Of a DNA stretch of 64,000 nt, positions 1 through 14,806 are shown piece by piece. The notes under the pieces are model-generated. The model saw only the letters and a list, made by a program, of their open reading frames with translations. It was not told the origin of the DNA and ran no database searches. The position numbers and the translations under genes are program-made. Within the stretch, counting starts at the first letter, position 1; the number at the start of each line of letters is the position of its first letter. This DNA comes from Blastocystis sp. Blastoise. Its lineage: Eukaryota > Sar > Bigyra > Opalinata > Blastocystidae. The stretch lies in assembly GCA_039096225.1 (NCBI GenBank), contig JBBPEB010000015.1:1-64000 (forward strand). The letters are read 5' to 3'.

Positions 1-311
1 TAACCCTAACCCTAACCCTAACCCTAACCCTAACCCTAACCCTAACCCTAACCCTAACCCTAACCCTAACCCTAACCCTAACCCTAACCCTAACCCTAAC
101 CCTAACCCTAACCCTAACCCTAACCCTAACCCTAACCCTAACCCTAACCCTAACCCTAACCCTAACCCTAACCCTAACCCTAACCCTAACCCTAACCCTA
201 ACCCTAACCCTAACCCTAACCCTAACCCTAACCCTAACCCTAACCCTAACCCTAACCCTAACCCTAACCCTAACCCTAACCCTAACCCTAACCCTAACCC
301 TAACCCTAACC

Positions 312-352
<41 letters not shown>

Positions 353-734
353 CCCTAACCCTAACCCTAACCCTAACCCTAACCCTAACCCTAACCCTAA
401 CCCTAACCCCTAACCCTAACCCTAACCCTAACCCTAACCCTAACCCTAACCCTAACCCTAACCCTAACCCTAACCCTAACCCTAACCCTAACCCTAACCC
501 TAACCCTAACCCTAACCCTAACCCTAACCCTAACCCTAACCCTAACCCTAACCCTAACCCTAACCCTCACCCTAACCCTAACCCTAACCCTAACCCTAAC
601 CCTAACCCTAACCCTAACCCCTAACCCTAACCCTAACCCTAACCCTAACCCTAACCCTAACCCTAACCCTAACCCTAACCCTAACCCTAACCCTAACCCT
701 AACCCTAACCCTAACCCTAACCCTAACCCTAACC

Positions 735-775
<41 letters not shown>

Positions 776-1022
776 CCCTAACCCTAACCCTAACCCTAAC
801 CCTAACCCTAACCCTAACCCTAACCCTAACCCTAACCCTAACCCCTAACCCTAACCCTAACCCTAACCCTAACCCTAACCCTAACCCTAACCCTAACCCT
901 AACCCTAACCCTAACCCTAACCCCTAACCCTAACCCTAACCCTAACCCTAACCCTAACCCTAACCCTAACCCTAACCCTAACCCTAACCCTAACCCCTAA
1001 CCCTAACCCCTAACCTAACCTA
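1..1022. repeat. Telomeric repeat array, (CCCTAA)n
   Basis: Near-perfect tandem CCCTAA hexamers run from the first base to about 1022, so the G-rich strand is TTAGGG and points off the left end: this is a chromosome end. Variant units appear with an extra A (near 331 and 757), an extra C (near 408, 618, 841, 921, 991 and 1006) and one CCCTCA unit (near 565). Extra-C variants cluster toward the inner boundary and the last units degrade to CCTAA, as expected where telomerase no longer renews the tract. Confidence 0.98.
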
Positions 1023-2060
1023 AGATATATTGCATAGCATTCTACACCTCATATATATTCATAATTGTTTTGTTATCTATTAAAATATTTTATTTTCAAA
1101 AATAATCACGGGAATATATCAAATAATACTCTAGAAGTCATAAATAATCATAAATATACATTATATGTACAGATTATCAATTTTCAAAAATAATCATGGG
1201 AATTTATCAAATAACACTTTATAAGTCATAAATAATCATAAATGTGTCATTATATATAAAATTCTCAACTTTCATGAACAGTCACATATTATGTCACAAA
1301 ACACCTATAAGTCATATATACATATAACCCTAACTGTTTGAGTCAAATATATCTTAGTTTTTAAAAGAGACATTAAGATATCTTACATAGCACTCTATAC
1401 CTCATATATATTAATCAGTATTTTGTTATCCATGAAAATATCTTAATTTCAATAATAATCACGGGAATATATTAAATTATACTCTAGAAGTCGTAAATAA
1501 CCATAAATATATCATCTTATGTACAGATTATTAATTTTCAAAAATAATCATGGGAATTTATCAAATAAGACTCTATAAGTCATAAATAATCATAATATTG
1601 TCATGATCCATAAAATACTCGACTCTCATAAAATACCACTTAAATATGTTACAGAAAACCTCTAAGACTTATAATATACATAAGTCTATGGTTTTGTATA
1701 AAAATATAAAAATTTTCTAAATAATTACTGAAATATCCCATATAACACTCTATATATCATATATATACATGACTCTATCATTATTTTTTTAATAGATCTT
1801 ACTTTCAAAAAGAATCACGATTATCTATCAAATTTTACTTTGGATAACATAAATAATCATAAATGTATCATTATATTTAAAATCATCAACTTTCAAAAAT
1901 AATCACGGGAATTTATTCAATTTTACTCTAGAACTCTTCAATAATCATAAATATATCATTTTATATATATATAATCAAGTTTAGAACATAATCACGATTA
2001 TTCATCAAATTACACTCAAAAAGTCATAAATTTCATAAATACTTCATTATATATAAAAAT
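1023..2060. repeat. Degenerate subtelomeric repeat, about 350 bp unit
   Basis: The stretch starting near 1026 (a TGCATAGCATTCTACACCTC block) recurs in diverged form near 1376 (ACATAGCACTCTATACCTC) and again, weaker, near 1716. Inside each copy a shorter block, AATAATCACGGGAAT followed by AAGTCATAAATAATCATAAAT, occurs two or more times, so there is a nested period of roughly 90-100 bp. An interstitial TAACCCTAAC remains near 1325. There is no credible ORF. It is best read as subtelomeric satellite. Confidence 0.75.
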
Positions 2061-5000
2061 GATTACTTATTAATTTTTTTGTTATGAATGACTTATCAAG
2101 TCTCCTATATACTCATAGGTACTCATTATTATCTATATAACTTACATACACCTATACTAGAACAAAACATTACACTTATTAAGAATATTAGACTCTAAGC
2201 TACTATTTATTCTACCTAGTTTTGTTTTATATTTTTATATAAGCTTCTTCTATTAATAATCAAGATTATTTATAAATATTATAGTAATAAATCAAATTAT
2301 TCATAAATTCTATATCATTCATTAATTGTCATGTGACTCTATTCTTTCTCATATATAAATACCAAGCATATCAATTCTAAAAACAATAGTATTTATTACA
2401 AAAAAATTAATTTTTTATAATTATTTGACATTATATGTGTATATATTTATATTCATTATTATTCTATCTTATCAACATTAATTAACATAATTCTAATGCA
2501 TATCATAAATATTTTATAAAGCATTCATTACTAATTGAATTATTCATTATAAATAATATATTTCCATAAAATCAGAAATAAATATATAAATATAAATTTA
2601 ATTCTTTTTTCTAATTTATTTATATATTTTAAAAACTAATATAATTTCTTAATATATATTATAAATAATTTTATATATATAACAAACTAAAAATTTTAAT
2701 AACATCTTTTCTATTATTCAAATAGATATATTTACATATATAACGAATTCATATATATATATGATTATCTTTATTCATTATTATATATATGTATAAATAA
2801 AAAGTAATATTATTTATAAGAATATTTCTAATACTAAACAATTTCAATGCAATATTTTTTCATCAATTGATTAATTCATATAAAATATAATTTTAATTTA
2901 TTATTCAATTATTTAAATAGAATTTTATATTAATATATAATAAAAATTATATTTTTAAATCATCTTCATTATTTTAATTTTTTAATTTAAATATCATTCA
3001 TAAATCAATAATCATTTTTATTTTAAAATTACATATATATTTATTAATTAAAATTTTTCTTATTAATTAATAAATATATTTGTTTGTAATATTTTCTATA
3101 TTAATTTAATAGTATTATTTATTATATTATTTATTATAAAATAATAATTATTATTAAATACAATTCATCATATTAAATGTAAAATAACTATTATAATATA
3201 AAATATTATCATAAATTAATTTGGAAATAATCATTTTTAATAAAAATATATTTATATTATATATTCAAAAACTATTTCATTTATTTTTTATTAATATATT
3301 TATTCAAAATATATATATATATAAATATAATTTATATTTAAAAAATATTTCTATTATCACATTTAAATGAATTCTTTTATATTAATATAACTTATTCATA
3401 ATTCAATTCATTTTTTATAAATAAAATAAATAATTAAATAATTAAACTACATAAGAATTATAAAAAATTCATTTAATCTTAATAAAAATCAAATATCTTA
3501 TTCAAAGAATAATTTATTATCAAATATATTTTGAATTCCATATTATTAATAGAATATCAAATGAATAAATAAAATATAAAAAATAATTTATAAATAAATG
3601 AATGTAAATATTATTTTAAAAATATTTAATTCATTATTTAAATAAATAATTTAATACATAATTCTTATCTTTTATTTATTAATGCTTCAATATCATTAAA
3701 ATCATTAACATTATAATAAATATCATATTAATTAAATAATTATATTTATAAATATAAATATAAATTCATTTAATAAAAATAAATCATTGACATTAAAATA
3801 TATAAAAAATATTTTATAAAACAATTTATATATATTTTATAATAATAAAATAAATTAAAATATAATATTTGAATCTATTATAATTCTATATCAACACATA
3901 TGTATTTTCTACGTATTATCATTTAATATAAATTTTTATTTAAATTTATAACACTACAATGTTTTATATATTTTAAGAATTAGTTAAAATACTTCATTAA
4001 TAAAAAAAACATTTATCACTCTAAGAATAATTTCTTTTAATATATTATATATATGTATTTCTAATTAATAATAATATATTTTAAAACTATACATAATAAA
4101 AATTATAATAATATATATCTATAAAAATAAATATTATATTTTATATTAATATTTATTTATATAATACAAATTTTAAAAGAATGGTTTTGATTATCTATAT
4201 ATGATAAATAATTCTTTAATATTACTAATTTATGGATTATCATTAATAATATATATAAAACTTATATGTATATATAACACATAATTAAAAATGAATTTAT
4301 GACACTAAAATCTATTCCAAAACAAGAATTACAAAAAATGTTTTCTTTTAAAAAATTTTATTTTTTTCATATATTAATTTTATTTATATCTAAAAAATAG
4401 CAAATTAAAATTTTTAAATTATTTTTATTTAACTTCTTTTACAATTTTAAATATTTCATAGAATTATTTATTTTCTATTCATTATTTAAAAGAAAAATTA
4501 GTTTGTTTTTATTTCCTTATAAGTGATCACTATACAACATTAATAATAATTTTTTAATTATTTTACTTTATATAGATTCTTTGACATATAGAACATTTTC
4601 ACTGATAGATATTTTTTTGTTTTCTTTTTTTAAATAACCCTTAGCCTGATTACTATCATCCTCTAGAAAAACACAAATAGAAATAAAAAATCACATTTAG
4701 ACTCTAAAGTCAACACCAAATAACGTATATGACACCACTATCAGACCCAATATTTTTTTAAGAAACAATTTCAGAAATGTATTTGGTTCTAACGCTAAGT
4801 AAATAAAAATTCACGAGAAATAAAACATATATATTATTTAATTAACATAATATGGGTATTAATGATATATAAAAGGGTTTAATAAGTCATTTCATATTTA
4901 ATTGATATCCTTTTTTAATCCCAAAACAACTCATTTTCATTGAATAGTATTATAAACAGAAAAATAATAAACTAATAAAAAATAATAGATAAATAATTAA

Positions 5001-6800
5001 TAAACTAACATAGATTTTTTATTATATGTTTAGTATTCATGCAGAGTGCCATTTTTTGACCATTTTTAAAGACTATAGAAATGTAATTATAAAAATGTTG
5101 ATAATTTAATAATAATAAATTATACACCTTATATAAACACATCAAACATCATCTTATCTTCAATTATATGATCATTCTGAAAGACTATATATAGTTTAAA
5201 ATAAAAAGGAATAAAACAATTATAATAAATAATATATATTAAACGCACACATCAATCAATGATTACACTTCAAGGACCACCAGCTAAAAAAGCCAACTAT
5301 AACTATTATTAAGAAATGTTAAAAACATACATTTCAAAGTAAGTCATTCCTGATCAGTAGAGCACCAAAAACAAAGTTATAACTGTAGAGAGTAGATAAA
5401 TAGAGAAATAAGAATATAACTTAATCCAAGAGAAAAAATTGTATTCATCTCCTATTTATTTGAGTCATAAATGATAGCTATATAATAAAGTATATAAAAA
5501 AATAATGATACATACCATTATAAATAAAAAAAAAAACAATCGTAAAAAATCAATAATAAAATAATTTATGTGAAAAACTTTTATGTCAAATAATAATCTA
5601 ACCTCTAACCCTAAAATATGTATAAATTTTTTATATATACGAAAACTCTGAAAATTCTACCCTATAATGATTTCTCCTTTTTTCCTTAAGATACTGAATA
5701 CTAAAAAAGTCAGTATAGTTCAAATATCACTGTATATTCATAATATAATAATTATGATATTTATATTTATGTTATGACAAGTGATATTAGGTTATTGAAA
5801 GAATAACAACCAATAATAAATGAAATAAAATCTATATTGTGTTTAATCGAGATACTATAACGATTATATAGTATTTCATTACAATAATTATATCATTTAA
5901 AAAAGAAAATATTTAATCTGATATAGTTTCACAAACTGATTTACTAATTCTTTAAAAATATTTTTTATTTATAAAAATATAACTCTTCTTATTTTTACAT
6001 ACTCATAGAAATAAATGTGTAAAGAACTAAGTTTTAAATAAATCAATTTAAAGAATATTAATAGAAATAAAAGTGTAAAAAAATATTATTATTATAAACA
6101 AAACTATATATATAGAAAACTATTAGTTATTTAGGTAGAAACGTTAATAATAAACTAATTTATATTCTTATGATATTAATTACAAGAAGAAATAAAAATA
6201 ATAGTATAAACGAATATATATATATTATTTAGTAAATAATAAAAAAGAGTAATAACATGGAATAGTAATTATATATATGTTGTAAAGATATAAAAGAACT
6301 TATTAAAGAATATATATAGCATAGACTAATTCTTCTAGAAATATATGTTTATTACTCCTATTGATTATATCATTATTATTTCTTATTATCATTAAATTCA
6401 TTCTTATCTATTATAGTATAATTCAGTGAATAATTTAATAAAATACTTAGACTATAAAAAAAATAAGTTTATAGATATAATATATATAATAATAATATAT
6501 AATAGAAAATATAATTAAACAAAAACATTCAAAATAATACTCTTCAAATTCGAAAGAACTAAAGTTAACAACATACAAAGAGAATAACCAAAAGATCAAA
6601 GGAAGAAATAGTATCATTCTATTTATCTTTGTATGTATTAATATCTAAATATATACATCAATAACAATATAATATATATATATAATAATTCTAATAATAA
6701 TATAAATATATATATACTTGTCTATAATCTTATTTCCAATATTATTTCGACTTTTCAATACTTTTAATTGTTCAATATATGTATATAATAATAAAAACTT
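2061..6800. other. AT-rich subtelomeric desert, no gene seen
   Basis: Almost pure A/T sequence without a convincing coding frame on either strand. Slightly less AT-rich islands lie near 4630-4820 and 5240-5440, but they carry stops in all frames I followed. A single telomere-like CTAACCTCTAACCCTAA occurs near 5600. I see no RNA gene. Confidence 0.6.
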
Positions 6801-6835
6801 TATATATAAATAAATAATTAGTTTCTAAAGGAGAT

Positions 6836-9120
6836 ATGAAACCAGAATATATTCTTCTAAATTTTATATTAGTTTTAATTCATTTTATATTATTTAATAG
6901 TTCTTTAATAGAATCCAGTATTTATTGTTTAGTTATAATAATAAATTTATTCATTTTAGAAAGATTAATGGACCCAATTTTTATATATCTGAAATTAGTT
7001 CTAGAGGAAGAAGAGTAGGTTTAGTAGATTCATTCTTAATAGTAAATAATTGTTCATATATAGTTACACATATATTTTTAATTGATTTCAATAAATCTTA
7101 AGAGTAATTCTTTTTTTATACAGTAAATTAATACATATTAATTATTTTAATAATATTTCTTAAGAAAATTGAGTTGCTAATTATAATGATTGAATAAGAT
7201 CAGAAAATAATTATATATAATACAATATATATATATATATATATATATACTTGTTTTTTTAGTAATAATAGAATAATTTGAAGAAGCTAACCAACACTTA
7301 TTCATATAAATATTTTCATTTAAATCATAGAATAATGTAGTTATAGTAGATTTTGATTGTGATATAGAAGAAGGAGAAGGAGGAGTAAAATACATGTAAA
7401 TAAATGGATTCTAGAATATATATATATAATATAATAAACATAAAATAATAACAATAATAACTTATATATACTTCTTTAAGTTTTTTTAAGAATTATTCAG
7501 CACACAGATATAGATAATCTTTTTTTCCTTCATTCCCATAGAAAAATGAAAGGAAACCTTGAATTTGAAGTAATTAAAAACCTGTTTTATTCTTTATTTA
7601 AATAATATAATAATAAATTATATAGTTGTATATATCAATCAATATTTTCTTTATTATTTTTTTTTATTTTCTTAAATTTATCATCTACATTATAACATAT
7701 TCTTAAATAACTATTCTATGTATAATTTAATAAATTCCTAATAAATCAAATACATACTGATAATAAAACATTAATATATCGAAAAGGATGATATAGTTCA
7801 GATTATAATGTTTTCATAGAGATATCCATAAGATTATATAATTCTATTAGGTATATATAATTTATTAAAATTACTAGGAAACCATTTTATAGTAGTCAAT
7901 ATCTTCATTATAGAAGAATCAGATCTATATATAATAGATAAATAATACTGAATAAAAACAATAAATATATATACTTAATAATATAGAAGTTATCTAGAAT
8001 ATAATTAATAATAGTATTTCATAATGTTATATTCATAGGAGTCACCTTAGAAAGAAAGAATTCTTTAGAAACAGTAAATAAGCAAGTCGATAATTTAAGA
8101 GAAAACAAATTTATTAACTAATAAAAACTATATATATATATATAATTTATAATTAATAACATTATTATATCCATAAAGATATTTCTATTGTATAAAATCA
8201 TCGGATATATAATATATCTGTAGAACAAAAAGAAACACAGATATTTTCGTGTGTATAAAAATAGGTAATTAATTAATTACTGTTCTATATTATATATATA
8301 TTATATTATAATTATAAATATATATATAAATATACTTTTTCAATATGATCTGGACTTCTTTCAATAATATATATTTATAAAAAAAATATTGTTTATTATC
8401 ACTGAAAGATTCTACAGTTTTAAGTATGTTCTGGAACACAGATGAATCTTGTGAAATGAAACTAATATAGAATCAATATGACAAGGTGAATAACAGGAAT
8501 ATAAAGAGTTTATTAGAGAGGGAGAGAGAGAGATATCTAGAATAGAAATCGATACCTATATATATATAAATAGATACACAACGAATAGAAAAAAGAGTAA
8601 TATATGTAATAATAAAATAGATGAAGTAAAAGATAATTATATCAATAATAATAATCATAATATATTTATATACTTATAATTATAAACTTGTTATTGTTTT
8701 TCTAATCCTTCTGTATTTATATAGAAAAAAGTATTAATAGTAAACCAACACAATATATTATTTTTCATGAGACATAAAAGGTCAGTAGACTTAATTCCCA
8801 TGGAAATCTGAATGGTTTACGCTTATATATAATAAATATGTTAAAGTATTCATTCTTGAGTAAATTGAAAAATATAAGAAGATATAGAATTATATTCTAT
8901 TCCTATATATATAAATGATATCAGTTAAAAAAAAATAAAAACAATAATAAAAGTAATAGCAATAAATAATTATAATAATATAATATACATATACATATAT
9001 ATGTTGAAAACACTACATATTCTGGAGAGACATAAAAAATATATATAACTATACGAAGATGGTAAAGAGGAGGAGTGAACGAAATGAAAATGGGTCTAGA
9101 ATATAGTATTAGTAGCATTT
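6836..9120 (+). pseudogene. Decayed repeated coding modules
   Basis: Short islands of protein-like sequence sit between intron-like AT tracts but are broken by stops. On the plus strand, 7320-7400 reads VVIVDFDCDIEEGEGGVKYM, and 9050-9110 carries a related GGV-x-EM segment. Near 7535 and 8797 a TTCCCAT(A/G)GAAA block is repeated. Near 8040, GVTLERKNSLETVNKQVDN reads open before a stop. The pattern suggests a tandemly repeated, multi-exon gene that has decayed; the original family is not recognisable. Chance is a real alternative in DNA this AT-rich. Confidence 0.25.
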
Positions 9121-9289
9121 ATATATATATAACGATTTATATAGAATAATAACAATTATATATGGAGAATATATAGATACTAACTATAATAACATTACTA
9201 ATAATATAAATAAATTAATAATAAATAAATTAATAACAAATAAATAAAAAATATAATATAAGATAAATAAAAATTACTAATATATATAT

Positions 9290-9610
9290 ATATATATACT
9301 ATTTTCTTATAGATACCTCTAGTAATCTATAGAGTGAGTCACATAATAGGTATTCCTGTTTACTAGTCTTTTTATATGACTGCAGAATATAAATATATAA
9401 CAAATAATGCAAATAAATAAATAACAAATAATATAAATAAATAAATTTAGCAAATAATATAAATAACTAAATATATATATACTATAATAATTCAAGTTAC
9501 AAGACTACTAATCTCTCTTTTATATTTCTCTGTTATTCTTTATATATATAATAATACGATCTGAACCTATATATAAATAAATATAAATCTATTCATATAT
9601 ATTAAATAAA

Positions 9611-9650
<40 letters not shown>

Positions 9651-10440
9651 TCTTCTTAATAATAATAAAAATATTTCAATATACCATAATATTTAATTAA
9701 AATTGTTTTAAACATTATTTTCTAATTAAAATTTCCTATATAGGCAATAAATAAGATTAAAAATACAATAACAAAAAATATATATAAAAAAAGTATTGAA
9801 ATAATAAATAAATTTTATACATATATAATAAAATATTGAATTACCAAATTAAAAGTAGATATAATGTAAAACAACTATTTTCAATATATTTATATCTAGT
9901 ATAATGAAATTAATATAATAAACATATGAATTAAATAAAAAAAACAAAATAAAATAAATATATATATGTATATAAATATTTACCTATAAGAATTTTTGAA
10001 GATTTTGTTTGTTTTATAATTTAGAACATTCAAGACACCAGAATGACATCAAAGTATTAATTTCAATATTCTAAACTAAAAAAATAAATAATATAAAACA
10101 ATAAATATATACAAAAACAAATGATCTCCCATTTTCTCATTTTTTTTGATTTTTTTTTTAATTTATTTTGATTTAGAACTGTTTGTATACCTTGTGAGAT
10201 TGTTCTGAATCATTCCAATTATGATTAACCTATATATAAATAATAATAATTATCAACATTTACAATACTTTGTCGAACATATTTCTTCCTGTTTCATCAC
10301 AACTAGATCATAGTCTAATAACGTCAGGTATTGCCAATAAACTATAAATATAAATAAATAAAAATATAATTATAATTAAGTTTTCGAGTATCAAATAAAA
10401 ATACATTATTACAACTATACAGGTGGCAAACACTTTCTTT
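9290..10440. other. AT-rich stretch with small GC-richer islands, possible gene relics
   Basis: Islands near 9320-9400, 10020-10060 and 10190-10340 have more G+C than the surrounding AT tracts, and some end in intron-like GTAT or begin after TAG. No frame stays open over more than one island. They look like remnants of exons, strand undetermined. Confidence 0.2.
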
Positions 10441-11159
10441 AATAATTAGTAAAAAAATTAAATAATTATATTAATTATTCATTCAGAATATATATTATAA
10501 AAAGTAATCTTTATTTCAAAAGAAAAATAATAAAAAAATTTCACTTATTTTTTATATTTTTTTTTCTTTTTAGAAAAACAAAATATATTTTTGGATCTGG
10601 TTGAATTACATACCCATTTTGGGAATATATTATATCGATTTTATTTTTTTTTTCGGTTATTTTGGTACCCAAAACTGGATCTAATAAAAAAAAATAAATG
10701 ATATTTTATTATATATATATTATAACAGTTTACAATCCACTTCTATTTCATATATCATCATATGTTTATCATCAATTTTATCTATCTAATATATCAGTAT
10801 TATAGAAATTTACATTATTTAATATTATTCAATAACTATATTTGATAATTATTCTATTCAAATATTATCATCAATTCATTCAAATATATATTTTTAATAT
10901 ATTATATAACTAAATATCATATTAATCAAATAAGAATGATTCTATTTGTATAATAATATCATTAATATTATTTTTTATAAAATTCAATTTAGTATGAATA
11001 ATAAATAGTAATCATTTTCATTATTCTTTATATTTTTATTATTATTTGAATTATTATTATTAATATTAACATCAATAATATCATTAATATTACTAATGTC
11101 TTTATTAATATCTATTTAAATATTATTATTATTATTATTATAAGATTGATTCCCTATTT

Positions 11160-12156
11160 CTAAAGGAAATATAAAATAATAGGATAATGAAGAATATTTA
11201 GTCGTCCTTCAACAAATAAAAACACATGTAGAAGAAAGAAATGAAGGAGAAATAGGATAAGTAACACCCTCATTATTATTTATATTCATATTATTATTAT
11301 TATAAAAAATTAGTTTTGATTGTTAGCCTTGAATTCGAAGATATAGTAATAATAGTAGTAGTAACTAATAATAGTGATGGGAATTCGGTAATGATTGAAT
11401 TGGAGATAAACAAATAGTATGACTTCGTTTAATCTTATAATAAGAATGTATAGTAGAAGAAGTAGTAATAATAGTAGTTGCTGTTGTAATAGCAGTAATA
11501 GGAGGATCAGTCATTGTATAGTAGTAATTGATTTAGATGAGAATGTAGGAACAGGCATACTATTAGAGTTAGTTAAATGATTAATATCAGAACTATTATT
11601 ATGATAACAAGAAAGAGATTCTGAAGTCATAGAGAAAGATGGTATTGTGTAGATTAGATAAAGAATGGATAGTATATGATGTAGGAGGAAGACTATTACT
11701 AACAGTAGTATGTATAGGATTAAAAAAGTAGAAATAGTAATAGTAGTAGCATTAGGAATATAAATATTATTATTAGTAGCAATTATATAATTATTATTTA
11801 TATTATTATTAGTAGTAATAACAGTATTATTTGGAGAAGAGATATTATTAATAGTAGGAATAAATACAATATTATTAGTGTATGCGATATTATTATCATT
11901 AGTATTATTATTATTCCTAATACTATTAATATTATAAATCATATTATTAGTGTCAGTTTTCATAATCTTATGTTCTTCTTTTAAGTGAATTAAGGATTGA
12001 TTTTTCTCATTATATGAGATATTATTATCATTCTTTGTAGAATTATTAATAGTATAATTTTGATCTTCTGTTGATATCGATAATGGTATATATATATTAA
12101 AAGAATGTTCTGTAGGATCTAATATATCATTTGATTGAATATTAGGATTATTATCT

Positions 12157-12196
<40 letters not shown>

Positions 12197-13330
12197 CTGA
12201 GATATTATTATTATTATTTGAATAATGTATATCTATAGAAGGATTAGATGATATAAATCAATATTTTATAAAATATATTTAGAAGAAAGAAGAAGAGCAA
12301 TAGGAGTAGTATAATGAGTAGTTTCACAATGATTATGTATATATATGTAGATAAACTATACGATATAGTAGAATGTAAATTATGAATAGAAGAAGAAGAA
12401 GAAGAAAGAATGACTAAGAAGACGTAATGATGAATGTTTTATTTTAGAAGATTCTGTTGTTTCTGTTAATGCTATATTAGTATCATATACTGTAGATATA
12501 CTATTTGAATGAAATCGATTATTTTGAGGTATTCTATTTATACTATTCTTCTTTTAAATAATTCTTTATCTTGAAGAATCATAGGACTTAATGTATTCTT
12601 ATTTATATACTCATTTTATGAATCATTATATTGGTCTATAGCTATTTTATTAGTTAATATAAAGTTATTTGAATTATTATTATTTATTGAATTATTATTA
12701 CTATTCATGGAAATACTACTACTTATAAGATTTGAGTATCTTCTTCATTTTCTGTAGTTAAATATGTTAGAAAGAGAGAACACGTTTTTTGAGATGTAGG
12801 TATATATATATATCAGAATATATATTATTTTCTTGAATAGAAGAATATGATTGAGTATAATCATTTGATATAGGTATAGTTGAAGATGATAAAGTTTTTG
12901 TTGAATAATTAGAAGAATCTGTAAATGAATGAGATGAAGAAGAAGGAATAGTAGATGAAGATCTATGTGTAGTTGTAATAGGAGAAATATTTGTATTATT
13001 AATAGAAGGAGAAGGAGATATAGAAGGAGACATTGAACGAAGTGGAATTGGTGAATGAGATTTCAGAGTTGAAAGCACATAAGAACTTTTTCAATTCATA
13101 AATAATCGCCTAAATAATGTGTTATTCCAATGTGAAATAGAAGCTTGATTTGGTTTATCTTTTTATTGTGAGGATCGCATAGAAGAAGGAAATACTATAG
13201 TATTATTATTATTATTATATATAACAAAATAGTAATATTTATTTTTTAAGAATTTCTTCAAATTCAGTATGGATTTGTTTCATCACATTATATGCTTTAA
13301 TGACATAAACTATTCTATAACCATAATATT
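11160..13330 (-). pseudogene. Ser/Thr/Asn-rich protein pseudogene
   Basis: Minus-strand frames are rich in Asn, Ser and Thr codons: 12767-13078 reads as a Ser/Pro/Thr-rich stretch of about 100 residues, and 11511-11963 as an Asn-rich stretch containing runs such as NNNNTNDNN. Upstream, the frame entering 12767-13078 continues to about 13190 but contains two stops, one before KDKPNQASISHWNNTLF and one after RRLFMN. A further exon-like piece at about 13230-13320 reads RIVYVIKAYNVMKQIHTEFEE. Between the pieces, frames shift repeatedly. A degenerated gene for a low-complexity, probably regulatory protein is the simplest reading. The family is not identified. Confidence 0.5.
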
Positions 13331-14640
13331 ATTATTTAAAAAAAATTTTATAAATTATTTTTAAAAGAAGAATATAAGTAACTACATTAATAGAATAATA
13401 AATAATGATATTCAAGATGTATTAATTTTTTATGACTATATAAAATATATATAAATAATATATAACTATAATAGAATAAATATATTAATTATAACTATAA
13501 TAAGAATATATATATATACCTATAGAATAGTTCTTCTTCCATTTATAATCGATATTTCAATATATATATAAGTTTAGTATATTTAATAATGTTTATATCT
13601 TTCTTTTAACACTTCTAAACCATATACAATACCTTATTTCTTTTCTTCTTAGATAATATTATATATTTTATATAAATCAATACATTTATATATTCATTAA
13701 TAAGATATTTCTTAACATAAAAATAATTCAAATATAATTTATTATTAAAATCAACAATTCAAATATAATATTTAATTCATTTTTTTCAAAAAAAATAATT
13801 CCACTTCAAATAATAAAGACCAAATATAGGATATATTGAATATATATAGGATAACATCCAAATAGCTATTTAATGATTAATATTTGAATTGTTTTCTCTC
13901 TCTATATATATATTCTTATAAATTTTTATTGTTAGAAATATATATATATATATACATTATCAAGGTAGTAAGTATATTAAATAGATCAAAAGACCCTACA
14001 AATGAATTAAATGAATCATCCTCTATATAATATTTATGTATTATATATATATATTATTATTATATATAATAGATACATATTATACAAACAATATATATAT
14101 ATAATATATATTATACAATATATTTATATACATCAAGTTATTTGAAACCCTTAAGAAAATAATTCTGTAAATGAGATATATGAATTGTTGTAAGGGTAAG
14201 AATAATGATTTAAAGGCAAGAAGATGAAAAGGAGGGACTTTTAGAAGATAATAATGTATATAAATCTATATAGATATATAATATTTGTTGATTAATAACT
14301 TTTATAAAAAAAATTCAATTTAAAAGTTTAGAGATAAAGATATAGATTCAAAATAATAGTTGAATAACTATATATTTATATAGATTTGATAAAAATAGAA
14401 TAATAAGCATAAAATATATAAATATATTATTAAATGTCATGAATATCTATATAACAAATAAAATAGATATAAAATACTTTACACTATTATATATAATACA
14501 TATATACAAAACTATCATCTTTATAAAATGGTTAATGAGAATATCACATGATTCCATTCATTTAATTTAAGAGCATAAGCATATCCATAATGGAAAATAT
14601 ACTCACCAACTACTCTCTATAATAATAATATAATAATCTA
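13331..14640. other. Intergenic AT-rich DNA
   Basis: Mostly A/T runs and TA dinucleotide tracts; no coding frame or RNA gene recognised. It separates the Ser/Thr/Asn-rich pseudogene from the MITE pair. Confidence 0.6.
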
Positions 14641-14644
14641 TCTC

Positions 14645-14806
14645 TTCCCTGAAACACTTTTTTGAACAAGAATTGCCATAAAACAAATGATACTTTTAAT
14701 AGTTTTTAGCAATGTAAAATAATTATTATTCAACTGTATTAAGTCTGATTTAAATGTCTTTCTGTGATAGTCACAACAAGTATCACAAAATATTGGCAAG
14801 ACATCA
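14645..14806. mobile_element. Diverged relative of the hAT-type MITE
   Basis: This segment aligns by eye with the intact element at 15408-15600. Shared landmarks in the same order are TTCC near the left end, a T run, a GAATTGCC/GCAATTGTC block, a CAATGTAAAA/CAGTGTAAAA block, TATTAAGTCTGA(T/C)TTAAA, GTGATAGTCAC/GTGACTGTC, and TATCACAAAA near the right end. Terminal inverted repeats and a target-site duplication are no longer evident, so it is an older insertion or a sibling family. Confidence 0.55.

Noticed and set aside
6836-7018. 60-residue hydrophobic ORF preceded by AAAGGAGAT
   Set aside because: The ribosome-binding-like word is irrelevant in a nuclear gene, and the sequence is Ile/Leu-rich AT noise inside a decayed region.
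10585-10690. Possible hairpin element with GGATCTGG...CCCAAAACTGGATCT
   Set aside because: The pairing is only about seven bases with a large loop and no target duplication; not enough to call a mobile element.
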